Below the pieces are notes generated by a model, which was given only the letters and a program-made list of their open reading frames with translations, was not told the origin of the DNA and searched no databases. Both the position numbers and the translations under genes were made by a program. Positions 7,392 through 16,625 of a DNA stretch of 36,245 bases are shown in pieces (positions within the stretch are counted from its first letter, which is position 1; each line of letters opens with the position of its first letter). Origin of the DNA: Marisediminitalea oceani (lineage in GTDB: Bacteria > Pseudomonadota > Gammaproteobacteria > Enterobacterales > Alteromonadaceae); contig NZ_RCUA01000028.1 of the NCBI RefSeq assembly GCF_003731635.1, positions 1 to 36,245 on the forward strand, in the 5' to 3' direction.

Positions 7392-9938
7392 ATGAACATT
7401 TCATCACGGCAACAACGCATCGTTATTATTGGTAATGGTATGGTGGGTCACCACTTTGTTGAGCAACTGATTAACAGTGAGCACAACTGCCATATCACGG
7501 TATTAAGTGGCGAAAGCCGACTGGCTTATGACCGAGTTTATCTCTCTTCTTATTTTTCTGGTAAAACCGCTGCTGACCTGGCACTTACCGATGAGCAAAC
7601 TTATCAGGACTGGGGCGTTAATGCTGTCACCAACGCCTGGGTGACCGACATCGATCGTGAGAAGCAGGTTGTTACCACCAAATCAGGCGAAACTTATGAG
7701 TACGATACCCTGGTACTGGCAACCGGTTCTTATCCGTTCGTGCCGCCAATTCCTGGTAACGATCAGGAACACTGCCTGGTGTACCGTACCATTGAAGATT
7801 TGGAAGCCATCAGCGCGTCTGCCGCGCAAAGCAAAGTGGGTGTTGTTGTGGGTGGTGGTCTGTTAGGCCTGGAAGCGGCAAATGCGCTCAAACAGGCCGG
7901 GCTTGATACCCACGTGGTGGAATTTGCCCCGCAGTTGATGGCGGTACAACTCGATCCCATGGGTGGTGAGTTGCTGAAAGACAAAATTGAAGCACTCGGT
8001 GTGCAGGTTCATACGCAAAAAGCCACCGAATGTATTGAAGCCGGTGAAACCTGTCGCTACCGTATGAAATTTTCAGACGGCACGCACCTGGAAACCGACC
8101 TGGTGCTGTTTTCTGCCGGGATCCGCCCCAGCGATCAATTGGCTCGTGAATTTGGCTTAGTTATCGGCGAACGTGGCGGTATCGTCATCGATAATCAGTG
8201 TAAAACCTCTGATAAGAATGTTTATGCCATAGGCGAGTGTGCCCTCTGGGATAAGAAAATTTATGGCCTGGTTGCACCTGGTTATGCCATGGCTCGCGCT
8301 GCCGTCGCCGATATCATCGGAAATGAAGGCGAATTTGCCGGCTTTGACATGAGCACCAAACTGAAACTAATGGGCGTAGAAGTAGGCTCCATTGGTGATG
8401 CCCATGGCCGTACCCCTGGCGCGTTGTCTTACACCTACCACAACCAGCCGGAAGGTGTGTACAAAAAGTTGGTGGTCGATGCCAATAAATCACTGGTGCT
8501 GGGCGCCGTACTGATTGGTGATACCAGCGATTACGATACCCTGTTGCAGTATGCCTTAAACAGTATTGCCTTGCCAGACAGTCCTGAATCGTTGATCCTG
8601 CCGTCGTCAGGCGAAAAGCCATTGCTGGGTGCCGATGCACTGGGTGATACGGCAACCATTTGTTCGTGCCACAACGTTTCTAAAGGCGACATCGTGGGTG
8701 CCATCGACGGCGGTTGCTGCTCGGTAGGCGATGTAAAATCCACTACCAAAGCAGCTACAGGCTGTGGTGGTTGTGCGGCGTTACTGAAAAACGTAGTAGA
8801 CAGCGAACTGGAAAAACGCGGCGTAGAAGTGTCCAAGGCCATTTGTGAGCACTTTGACTACTCCCGTCAGGAGCTTTATCACCTGATTCAGGTTGGCAAG
8901 ATCCAGAGCTTTGATGAGCTACTGGAAAAACACGGTAAAGGCCTCGGCTGCGATATCTGTAAACCTGCGGCAGGGTCTATCTTTGCGTCGGTGTGGAATG
9001 ATTACATTCTGGCTAAACAACACCAGCCGCTGCAGGATACCAATGATACCTATCTGGGCAACATGCAAAAAGACGGTACTTATTCCATTGTGCCGCGTGT
9101 AGCCGGTGGTGAGATCACGCCGGATAAACTCATTTTATTAGGTGATGTGGCCAAGCGCTATAACCTGTATACCAAAATTACCGGTGGTCAGCGTATTGAC
9201 CTGTTCGGTGCCCGTGTTGATCAGTTACCCGCAATCTGGGAAGAACTCGTCGCAGGCGGCTTTGAAACCGGGCATGCCTATGCCAAAGCATTGCGTACCG
9301 TTAAGTCCTGTGTAGGCAGTACCTGGTGCCGTTATGGTGTGCAGGATTCAGTTGGCCAGGCAATTGATTTAGAAAATCGCTACAAAGGCCTGCGCGCACC
9401 GCACAAAATTAAATTTGCTGTGTCTGGTTGTACCCGTGAATGCGCTGAAGCGCAGGGTAAGGACATTGGCGTTATCGCCACCGAAAACGGCTGGAACCTC
9501 TACGTATGCGGAAACGGCGGTATGAAACCGCGCCACGCCGATCTATTCGCCACCGATCTGGACGATGCCACGCTGGTCAAATACATCGACCGTGTGCTGA
9601 TGTTCTACACAAAAACGGCAGACCGTTTACAACGCACATCGGTGTGGATGGAAAACCTCGAGGGCGGCCTGGAGTATCTGAAATCCGTGGTGATTGACGA
9701 TTCGCTGGGCATTTGTGACGAGCTTGAAGCTCAGATGCAGCATATCGCCGATACCTATCAGTGCGAGTGGAAAACCACCGTTGAATCGCCTGAAGCATTA
9801 AAACGTTTTCGTCAGTTCGTTAACAGTGATGAGTCGGATTCAAATATCCAGTTCGTTACCGAGCGCGAGCAGATTCGTCCGGCCACCAAGGCCGAAAAGT
9901 TTTCGGCTGGTAAAGCCATTCCCGTAGAACTCGTTTAG
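7392..9938 (+). CDS. nirB: Assimilatory NAD(P)H nitrite reductase, large subunit
   Basis: 848-residue cytoplasmic enzyme that, with NirD, reduces nitrite to ammonium. Domain order: FAD-binding (IIGNGMVGHHF near residue 14), NAD(P)H-binding (VVVGGGLLGLEAA), BFD-like [2Fe-2S] (C424-x-C426 in CSCHN, C458 and C461 in CGGC), then the sirohaem/[4Fe-4S] domain with C640, C646 (STWCRYG), C680 and C684 (SGCTREC). Length fits the family. The frame is open from a GTG at 7350, but that lies in the terminator; ATG 7392, with AAGGTAG before it, is the real start. First gene of nirB-nirD-nasA-SUMT-trpD2. Confidence 0.97.
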   Translation: MNISSRQQRIVIIGNGMVGHHFVEQLINSEHNCHITVLSGESRLAYDRVYLSSYFSGKTAADLALTDEQTYQDWGVNAVTNAWVTDIDREKQVVTTKSGETYEYDTLVLATGSYPFVPPIPGNDQEHCLVYRTIEDLEAISASAAQSKVGVVVGGGLLGLEAANALKQAGLDTHVVEFAPQLMAVQLDPMGGELLKDKIEALGVQVHTQKATECIEAGETCRYRMKFSDGTHLETDLVLFSAGIRPSDQLAREFGLVIGERGGIVIDNQCKTSDKNVYAIGECALWDKKIYGLVAPGYAMARAAVADIIGNEGEFAGFDMSTKLKLMGVEVGSIGDAHGRTPGALSYTYHNQPEGVYKKLVVDANKSLVLGAVLIGDTSDYDTLLQYALNSIALPDSPESLILPSSGEKPLLGADALGDTATICSCHNVSKGDIVGAIDGGCCSVGDVKSTTKAATGCGGCAALLKNVVDSELEKRGVEVSKAICEHFDYSRQELYHLIQVGKIQSFDELLEKHGKGLGCDICKPAAGSIFASVWNDYILAKQHQPLQDTNDTYLGNMQKDGTYSIVPRVAGGEITPDKLILLGDVAKRYNLYTKITGGQRIDLFGARVDQLPAIWEELVAGGFETGHAYAKALRTVKSCVGSTWCRYGVQDSVGQAIDLENRYKGLRAPHKIKFAVSGCTRECAEAQGKDIGVIATENGWNLYVCGNGGMKPRHADLFATDLDDATLVKYIDRVLMFYTKTADRLQRTSVWMENLEGGLEYLKSVVIDDSLGICDELEAQMQHIADTYQCEWKTTVESPEALKRFRQFVNSDESDSNIQFVTEREQIRPATKAEKFSAGKAIPVELV

Positions 9939-9948
9939 GAGAATTATC

Positions 9949-10302
9949 ATGCAGGCTCAGGCTAATATTATTGCTCAATGGCATGATGTGTGTCATGTGG
10001 ATGACCTGGTCACTAACAGTGGTGTGTGTGCGCTGATAGGCGATGTGCAGGTAGCGATTTTCAGTGTCCAACTCGACGGCGAAGAGAATCTTTATGCTAT
10101 CAGCAACTGGGATCCCATTGGTGAGGCCAATGTGATGTCTCGCGGTATAGTAGGCACGCTGACCGATAAAATTGTCGTGGCGTCACCGCTTTATAAAGAG
10201 CACTACGATCTGGCTACGGGAACGTGCCTGGAACGCGATGATATCAGCGTTAACACCTATCCGGTGCGTGTAGAACACGAGCGCGTGTTAATCGAACTTT
10301 AA
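9949..10302 (+). CDS. nirD: Nitrite reductase small subunit
   Basis: 117-residue Rieske-fold partner of NirB. It carries the family marks VCALIGDVQVAIFSV and the closing YPVRVEHERVLIEL. As in other NirD proteins, the Rieske cysteine/histidine cluster ligands are absent, so it is structural or regulatory rather than an electron carrier. ATG follows TAGGAG by a good distance and lies 10 bases after the nirB stop. Confidence 0.95.
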   Translation: MQAQANIIAQWHDVCHVDDLVTNSGVCALIGDVQVAIFSVQLDGEENLYAISNWDPIGEANVMSRGIVGTLTDKIVVASPLYKEHYDLATGTCLERDDISVNTYPVRVEHERVLIEL

Positions 10303-10316
10303 TAACGGGTGATGAG

Positions 10317-13067
10317 ATGAATGCCATGCTGCCGCAAACAACCACTACACACCAAGTAGCCGATAAACTGGTTCAAACCACCTGTCCATACTGCGGTGTG
10401 GGATGTGGTGTGGATGTGGTGCAAAGCGGCGGCATGACAGGCAGTCTCAGCGAGCTGAAAGGTTCCGCCGAACATCCGGCCAACTACGGGCGCTTGTGTA
10501 TCAAGGGCACCCATTTGCTGGAAACCCTGGACGGCAATAAGCGTTTACTCAAGCCCGTGGTGTTTGGTCAACAGGCCAGCTGGGATGAAGCAACGTCGAT
10601 CATTGCGGCCAGAATGAAAAGTATTGTTGAGCAACATGGCCCGGATGCCGTAGCGATTTATGGCTCAGGTCAGTTGCTTACCGAAGATTACTACGTTGCC
10701 AATAAACTGATGAAAGGGTTTATTGGTACTGCGAATATCGATACTAACTCACGACTGTGCATGTCTTCTGCGGTAGTGGCCCACAAACGGGCCTTTGGCG
10801 AAGACATTGTGCCGTGTAATTACGAAGACCTAGAGCACACCGATTTACTGATCCTGACCGGCAGCAACGCGGCCTGGACGCACCCGGTATTATTCCAGCG
10901 CATCGAACGGGCTAAACTGCGTAACCCGGACATGAAAGTAGTGGTAGTGGATCCCAGAGAAACCGACAGCTGTTCACTGGCTGATTTGCATGTGGCGCTT
11001 AAGCCAGGCACCGATGCCGTATTGTTTTGTGGCTTGCTGAATTATCTTGCCCATCACAATTCCCTTGACGATACGTTTATCCAGAATTCAACCAATGGAT
11101 TTGCCGAGGCGTTGGCTGAAGCATCTCCGTGGACGGTAGCAAAGGTTGCTGAAACCTGTGATGTACCGGTTAACCTAATAGAGCAGTTGTTTAATTGGTT
11201 TGCGAGCCTGCCCCGGGCTATTACGTTTTTCTCCATGGGCATTAATCAGTCAACCAGTGGTGTGGATAAAGGCAATGCCATTATCAATTGTCACTTAGCC
11301 TCCGGCAAAATCGGCAAAGAGGGCAGTGGACCGTTTTCGATTACCGGTCAGCCCAATGCCATGGGAGGTCGTGAGGTTGGCGGTTTATCCAATATGCTGG
11401 CCGCGCATATGGATATCGATAATCCTCAGCACCATGCAACGGTCAAAGAGTTCTGGCAGGCGCCGAACCTAATCACTAAGCCCGGTTTACGGGCGGTGGA
11501 TATGTTTCAGGCGGCAGCCGATGGCAAGATCAAATGCCTCTGGATCATGGCAACCAACCCGGTAGCAAGTATGCCAAATCGGGCGTTAGTGGAAGCCGCG
11601 CTAAAAAACTGTGAACTGGTCATCGTATCAGACACCGCAGCACAAACCGATACTCTTAACTATGCACATATTGCACTGCCAGCCACCGGCTGGTCGGAGA
11701 AAAACGGCACCGTAACGAATTCAGAGCGTCGAATATCCAGGCAGCGAGGGTTGGTTTCACCCATGGGTGAAGCCAGGCATGACTGGGAAATTCTGTCGAT
11801 GGTAGGCCGGGCAATGGGCTTTGAAGAGGCTTTTGCCTATCAGCATCCTGCCGAGATTTTTGCAGAGCATTGTGCACTTACTGCAGCCAACAACAACGGC
11901 AGCCGTGCGCTGGATTTAGGACCGTTGGCCGACTTAAACATCGCACAATACGATAGTCTGCGCCCGCAGCAATGGCCCCTGAGTAACACCCACCGTATTG
12001 GGACAGACCGGCTGTTTGCTGACGGGTCTTTTTACACGCCGAACGGCAAAGCTAATTTTGTGGCCATCACGCCACGTTTACCTGAGCAGCAAACCAGCGC
12101 CGAATACCCGTTTGTATTAAACACCGGTCGGATTCGCGATCAGTGGCACACTATGACTCGCACTGGTAATGCGCCGCGCTTACTTAAACATATCGACCGG
12201 CCCTGGTTAAGTGTGCATCCTGTGGACGCACAAGCCCTTGACGTTAAAGACGGTGATCTGATCAAAGCGGAAGCTGCCTGTACTGGCGATTTAGAAGTCA
12301 TTCTGCCGGTAAAAATTGATGATAAACAGCGTCGTAAAGAGGTGTTCGCGCCGTTTCACTGGTCTGCTACCTGGGGCTCTCATGCCCGGGTTGGCGCGTT
12401 GTTAAATGGCGCGAACGATGCGCTGTCCGGACAGCCGGAATTAAAACACGGGGCGATAAAGCTAAGCCCGGTGGCTATGCAAAGCTATGGCCTGGTGTAT
12501 GGCGAAGAAGCATTGGTTAATGCTTTGCAGTCAGCAACTTATTACTATCTGAATACGCCAACGTCGGTGGCTGCCTGCATCGAAATAGCCGATCAGCGTG
12601 ACCCGCAAAGCATGGTGGCTGAGGTAATAAAACACCTGCCAAAGGATGCCCAGTGGGCAACGCTGCAAGGATCACATCAGTTAAGCATAGTGGTTACTCG
12701 TAAAAATAAGCTGGTTCTGGCGATATTGTTAGAGGATAAACCCACCGATATTCCCCGTGACTGGCTGGATAGTCTTTATAACGGTGATGAACTGTCACCT
12801 GAGCAAATTAATGGCCTGCTGGAACAGCAACCCGATGATGCCTTTTTACTGGGCAAAGTGGTGTGTAGCTGTTTCGGGGTTAGAGAAAACACCATTAAAC
12901 AAGCCATTGCTGAAGGCAATAATACCGTGGCAGGGCTGGGTAAAGCGCTTAAATGCGGCACCAACTGCGGTTCTTGTAAAACAGAGCTAGCCAGTTTAAT
13001 CGAATCGACTTCGGCCGTGTCGAAGCCACATCCTAAAGAGGAAACGACCAATGAATATGCGCTTTAA
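10317..13067 (+). CDS. nasA: Assimilatory nitrate reductase catalytic subunit
   Basis: 916-residue cytoplasmic molybdopterin oxidoreductase reducing nitrate to nitrite. The N-terminal [4Fe-4S] ligands are C23, C26, C30 (TCPYCGVGCG) and C61 (RLCIKG). The large bis-MGD domains follow, with the dinucleotide-binding segment at the end. The last ~70 residues are a BFD-like [2Fe-2S] domain (CSCFGVRENTIKQA then CGTNCGSC), as in Klebsiella NasA. No separate NADH-dependent donor (NasC/NasB type) lies in the window. It starts 14 bases after nirD with GGGTGATGAG upstream, and overlaps the SUMT start by 17 bases. Confidence 0.96.
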   Translation: MNAMLPQTTTTHQVADKLVQTTCPYCGVGCGVDVVQSGGMTGSLSELKGSAEHPANYGRLCIKGTHLLETLDGNKRLLKPVVFGQQASWDEATSIIAARMKSIVEQHGPDAVAIYGSGQLLTEDYYVANKLMKGFIGTANIDTNSRLCMSSAVVAHKRAFGEDIVPCNYEDLEHTDLLILTGSNAAWTHPVLFQRIERAKLRNPDMKVVVVDPRETDSCSLADLHVALKPGTDAVLFCGLLNYLAHHNSLDDTFIQNSTNGFAEALAEASPWTVAKVAETCDVPVNLIEQLFNWFASLPRAITFFSMGINQSTSGVDKGNAIINCHLASGKIGKEGSGPFSITGQPNAMGGREVGGLSNMLAAHMDIDNPQHHATVKEFWQAPNLITKPGLRAVDMFQAAADGKIKCLWIMATNPVASMPNRALVEAALKNCELVIVSDTAAQTDTLNYAHIALPATGWSEKNGTVTNSERRISRQRGLVSPMGEARHDWEILSMVGRAMGFEEAFAYQHPAEIFAEHCALTAANNNGSRALDLGPLADLNIAQYDSLRPQQWPLSNTHRIGTDRLFADGSFYTPNGKANFVAITPRLPEQQTSAEYPFVLNTGRIRDQWHTMTRTGNAPRLLKHIDRPWLSVHPVDAQALDVKDGDLIKAEAACTGDLEVILPVKIDDKQRRKEVFAPFHWSATWGSHARVGALLNGANDALSGQPELKHGAIKLSPVAMQSYGLVYGEEALVNALQSATYYYLNTPTSVAACIEIADQRDPQSMVAEVIKHLPKDAQWATLQGSHQLSIVVTRKNKLVLAILLEDKPTDIPRDWLDSLYNGDELSPEQINGLLEQQPDDAFLLGKVVCSCFGVRENTIKQAIAEGNNTVAGLGKALKCGTNCGSCKTELASLIESTSAVSKPHPKEETTNEYAL

Positions 13068-13950
13068 TACACTTGTAATGCCTTTCATGCTGAGAGTCTC
13101 GCGTTTAGGTACGTTTTTACGTGGCAATAACGGTAGTGAACTATCCGGTGCCGATCAGAAACAGAGTACGCGTGGCGGTGTTGGTGAAGTCTTTATCGTG
13201 GGCGCCGGACCGGGTGATGCTGAACTGCTCACGCTGAAGGCATACCGCTTATTACAGGAAGCCGACGTGGTGTTATTTGACTGGCTGGTGGATCAGTCGG
13301 TGCTCGATTGCATTCCGCGCCACGTAGCTCGTGAATTTGTAGGTAAGCGCTGCGGTAAACACAGTGTGCCACAGGATAAAATCTGTGAACGGCTGGTCGA
13401 ATTAGGCTTACAGGGCAAACGGGTAGTGCGCTTAAAAGGCGGCGATCCGGCTATATTTGCCCGTACCTGCGAAGAAACCGACGCGCTCTATCAGGCGGGT
13501 ATTCCGTTTGCCATTGTGCCAGGTATTACCGCAGCATCGGGCGCATCGGCCTATACCGGAATTCCGTTAACCGACCGCCGCTTTGCTCAGTCGGTTCGTT
13601 TTATGACCGCGCAGTTTCAAAACCCGGCGAAAGAAGCCGACTGGCAGGCCATTGCGGCAAGCAGTGAGCGCGAAACCACGGTGGTGTATATGGGGTTAAA
13701 GCGTTTAGCGTTGTTATCTCAGCGTCTTACAGAAGCCGGTGTTGACGCTAACTTACCCGTTGCAGTGATTGAAAACGCGTGTTGTAATCAACAGCAGGTT
13801 ATCGTTGGCACCGTCAGCGATATTTATCAACGCGTGCTCGACGCGGCAATCGAAGGACCGGCACTTACCGTGATTGGTCATGTGGTTTCTGCCCGTCAGC
13901 CCATCACCGCCGATTTATTACATCATACCTATGAGCAACGCGCCATTTAG
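13051..13950 (+). CDS. cobA: Uroporphyrinogen-III C-methyltransferase (SUMT)
   Basis: 299-residue enzyme that methylates uroporphyrinogen III twice to precorrin-2, the first step to the sirohaem needed by NirB. Motifs: VFIVGAGPGDAELLTLKA, the VVRLKGGDPAIFART block, and VPGITAASGASAYTGIPLT. About 47 residues precede the first motif, longer than the few usual in SUMT; they are basic and look unstructured. AAAGAGGA sits before ATG 13051 inside the end of nasA. Internal starts are possible. It lacks the CysG oxidase/chelatase domain, so those steps must be encoded elsewhere. Also called nirE in some genomes. Confidence 0.93.
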   Translation: MNMRFNTLVMPFMLRVSRLGTFLRGNNGSELSGADQKQSTRGGVGEVFIVGAGPGDAELLTLKAYRLLQEADVVLFDWLVDQSVLDCIPRHVAREFVGKRCGKHSVPQDKICERLVELGLQGKRVVRLKGGDPAIFARTCEETDALYQAGIPFAIVPGITAASGASAYTGIPLTDRRFAQSVRFMTAQFQNPAKEADWQAIAASSERETTVVYMGLKRLALLSQRLTEAGVDANLPVAVIENACCNQQQVIVGTVSDIYQRVLDAAIEGPALTVIGHVVSARQPITADLLHHTYEQRAI

Positions 13951-14929
13951 CGAATACATCAAAGCCCTCGGCAAAGGCCAGCGGGGCGCCCGGCATCTTA
14001 CGCAAGCTGAAGCTTTCGATGCTTTTTCTCAATTACTCAACCAATCTATAGCGCCGGAACAAGCCGGCGCTTTTTTAATGCTGCTGCGCATGCAGGAAGA
14101 ATCGGTAGAAGAGCTATGCGGCTTTATTGCCGCCTGTCGCAACAAGTTACCCGCCGAATTAAGCGCAATGCAAGCCAGTGTGGATATTGGTTGTTATGCC
14201 GGTAAACGCCGGCAATTACCCTGGTATTTATTGAGCGTGGCGTTACTTGCAAGCGTTGGCTACCGGGTGTGCCTGCATGGTGCCAGTGAGCCCGGTTCAT
14301 AACGCTTTTATGCCAGCCATGCCCTGGCCGAGTTGGGATTGCCACTGGCAACATCGGTGCAACATGCCGAGCAAACCATGGACAGCATGAATGCCTGTTA
14401 TCTGGATTTAGGCATTGCCCTGCCCGAGCTTGATCGCATTATTAAACTACGTGAATTATTTGGCTTACGGTCCTGCGCCAATACCCTGGCAAGGCTGTTA
14501 AACCCCAGTAATGCGCCGTTTGCAGTACAGGGGGTATACCATACTCACCTGGATGAGCGACATGCCAAAGTTAATGAAACCTTTAGCTCACAGCAGTCAC
14601 TGGTGTTTCGTGGCGACGGCGGCGACCCTGAGGTGAATCGCGACAGGCCAACAGATTTGTATTACACCCGCAGCGGCGCCACCACCAAAGTGGTGTTACC
14701 CGAGGCGGATGGCTGGGCAATGAAAGAACGTGATTTCTCAGTGGCGACCATGATAGCAGTGTGGCGGGGCGATATAGAACACGGTTACGCCCGCCAGGCC
14801 GTGATTGCCTCGCTGGCGGTGTATCTGATATTACTGGAAAAATTAAGCCAACAAGAGGCCGAGCAGCGGGCAACAGAACTATGGCAAATGCGCCATAAGC
14901 AGGCGTTGCCTTTTCATGGTGAGCACTGA
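13931..14929 (+). pseudogene. TrpD2/YbiB-like glycosyltransferase, interrupted by an in-frame stop
   Basis: Relative of anthranilate phosphoribosyltransferase (glycosyl transferase family 3; TrpD2/YbiB group), often found beside nitrate assimilation and sirohaem genes. Residues 1-60 form the helical N-terminal domain (AFDAFSQLLNQ, AFLMLLRMQEESVEELCGF). The reading continues to LHGASEPGS and meets TAA at 14300-14302. It then continues in the same frame with RFYASHALAELGLPLATSV, ending at 14929. Total length with the stop ignored is 332 residues, normal for the family, with no length change, so this is one point nonsense change (for example CAA to TAA) rather than a frameshift. The start overlaps the SUMT gene by 20 bases. 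A sequencing error cannot be excluded. Confidence 0.85.
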
Positions 14930-14946
14930 CAGTGCACAAAATGCAC
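14922..14946. promoter_or_regulatory. GCACT/AGTGC palindromes upstream of nrtA
   Basis: GCACT-GAC-AGTGC (14922-14934) and GTGCA-CAAAA-TGCAC (14932-14946) overlap at the end of the TrpD2-like gene, about 75-100 bases upstream of the sigma54-like promoter. They carry NtrC-type half-sites in non-standard spacing. Possible enhancer, weak evidence. Confidence 0.3.
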
Positions 14947-15019
14947 TACGATGAGTCGCTGAATTTCGGCGATAAACAACCGAAACCTATAAGTTGTTGA
15001 AATTAAAGGTTATTAAATA

Positions 15020-15036
15020 TTGGCACTAAATGTGTA
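15020..15036 (+). promoter_or_regulatory. Sigma54-like promoter of the nrtABC operon
   Basis: TTGGCACTAAATGTGTA has GG at 15022-15023 and GT at 15034-15035 with ten bases between. It is the third copy of the TTGGCAY...TGTA pattern that precedes each leader in this island. The transcript should start near 15047. Confidence 0.55.
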
Positions 15037-15086
15037 TATATCTAATCAGCAATACTAGTATGCGCTACACCTAAACAATTTATTCA

Positions 15087-15131
15087 TACCTTGCTGTCTT
15101 CTAATGAGGCGAGGTACACGGCAACGAAGCC
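15087..15131 (+). promoter_or_regulatory. ANTAR-type antiterminator hairpins, nrtA leader
   Basis: P1 at 15087-15116 has an 8-bp stem (TACCTTGC with GCGAGGTA) and a smaller inner stem around CTAAT. P2 at 15120-15131 is GGC-AACGAA-GCC, identical to the nirB leader, with the A1/G4 hexaloop of ANTAR target RNAs. Its 3' arm runs into the terminator stem. Confidence 0.65.
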
Positions 15132-15178
15132 CACCCGTTCACAATGACACTGTCATTTCGAACGGGTGGGTTTTTTTT
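15130..15178 (+). terminator. Leader terminator (attenuator) before nrtA
   Basis: An 11-bp stem (CCCACCCGTTC at 15130-15140 with GAACGGGTGGG at 15160-15170) is topped by a smaller inner hairpin and followed by eight T. It ends 16 bases before the nrtA start. Confidence 0.9.
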
Positions 15179-15194
15179 GGCTTAAGGAAAGTAC

Positions 15195-16586
15195 ATGTTA
15201 CACAAGACTGTAAAACACAAGTTCAAGCAGGTGGCAGGCTCCCTGACTCTGGTTGCGTCATTATTTACTGCCTCAGTGACTACCGTGTCTGCTGAGGATA
15301 TTGGCTGGCCAGAAAAAGAAGAACTGAAGTTTGGCTTTATCAAGCTTACCGATATGGCGCCACTGGCGATTGCTTACGAAAAAGGTTATTTCGAAGACGA
15401 AGGTCTGTATGTCACGCTGGAAGCCCAGGCTAACTGGAAAGTGTTACTCGACCGTGTTATCGACGGCCAGCTGGACGGCGCACACATGCTGGCCGGTCAG
15501 CCGCTGGGTGCAACTATCGGTTTTGGTACCCAGTCGCACATTATCACCGCTTTCAGCATGGACTTAAACGGCAACGGGATCACCGTTTCTAATGATGTCT
15601 GGGCCGAGATGGAAAAACACATTCCGGTTGAAAATGGCAAGCCGGTCCATCCAATTAAAGCCGACTACTTAAAGCCGGTGGTAGAGAGTTACAAACAGGC
15701 GGGTAAGCCATTTAAAATGGGTATGGTATTTCCGGTTTCCACGCATAACTATGAGCTGCGTTACTGGCTAGCCGCAGGCGGCATCCACCCGGGTTACTAT
15801 GCACCGCACAAAGGCGATACCTCAGGCCAGATTGATGCTCAGGCACTGCTGTCGGTAACGCCACCACCGCAAATGCCAGCTACCATGGAAGCCGGTACTA
15901 TCTATGGTTACTGCGTAGGTGAACCGTGGAACCAACAAGCGGTATTCAAAGGGATTGGTGTACCGGTGATCACTGATTACGAAATCTGGAAAAACAATCC
16001 GGAAAAAGTTTTTGGTGTCAGTAAAGCCTGGGCCGAAGAAAACCCGAATACGCACATTCGCGTGGTGAAGGCGATGATCCGCGCCGCCATGTGGTTGGAT
16101 GCAAACAACAATGCTAACCGCCCGGAAGCGGTAAAAATTCTGGCTAAGAGCAGCTATGTGGGCGCTGATGCCGACGTAATCGCTAACAGCATGACAGGTA
16201 CCTTTGAATACGAAAAAGGCGACAAGCGTGAGGTGCCTGACTTCAACGTATTCTTCCGTCATAACGCGACCTATCCGTACTACAGCGATGCGATTTGGTA
16301 TTTAACCCAGATGCGCCGATGGGGACAGATTGCTGAGCCTAAGTCTGACGATTGGTACATGCAGACAGCAAAGAGCGTATACCGCCCTGATATCTACACC
16401 ATTGCTGCCAAAGCGCTGATTGAAGAAGGCCTGGCAGATCCTAAAGATTTTCCTGACTTCGACACAGAATCCGGCTTTAAGCCGCCGCAAACCGAGTTTA
16501 TCGATAACGTGACGTTTGATGGCAGCAAGCCCAATGAATACTTAGAGAAATTCTCAATTGGTCTGAAAGGCGACACGGTTTTATAA
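15195..16586 (+). CDS. nrtA: ABC nitrate/nitrite-binding protein
   Basis: 463-residue periplasmic solute-binding protein of the NrtA/CmpA family. The N-terminus is a signal peptide ending VSA-ED near residue 33, with no lipobox cysteine. The mature part opens with [21 protein letters not shown] and carries the [21 protein letters not shown] block typical of nitrate-binding members. ATG 15195 has AAGGAAAG upstream. It delivers nitrate to NrtB and is the first gene of an operon behind its own attenuator. Confidence 0.95.
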   Translation: MLHKTVKHKFKQVAGSLTLVASLFTASVTTVSAEDIGWPEKEELKFGFIKLTDMAPLAIAYEKGYFEDEGLYVTLEAQANWKVLLDRVIDGQLDGAHMLAGQPLGATIGFGTQSHIITAFSMDLNGNGITVSNDVWAEMEKHIPVENGKPVHPIKADYLKPVVESYKQAGKPFKMGMVFPVSTHNYELRYWLAAGGIHPGYYAPHKGDTSGQIDAQALLSVTPPPQMPATMEAGTIYGYCVGEPWNQQAVFKGIGVPVITDYEIWKNNPEKVFGVSKAWAEENPNTHIRVVKAMIRAAMWLDANNNANRPEAVKILAKSSYVGADADVIANSMTGTFEYEKGDKREVPDFNVFFRHNATYPYYSDAIWYLTQMRRWGQIAEPKSDDWYMQTAKSVYRPDIYTIAAKALIEEGLADPKDFPDFDTESGFKPPQTEFIDNVTFDGSKPNEYLEKFSIGLKGDTVL

Positions 16587-16625
16587 CCGTGTCTCCCGGA
16601 CCCTCGATGATAAAAGGTAAAGACG

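Noticed and set aside
12776..13051. 91-residue minus-strand frame opposite the end of nasA
   Set aside because: Antisense shadow of the BFD-like domain of NasA, without a start signal.
14303..14332. Frameshift between two short genes after SUMT
   Set aside because: Both halves are in the same frame and join over a single TAA, so a nonsense change explains it without a shift or two separate genes.
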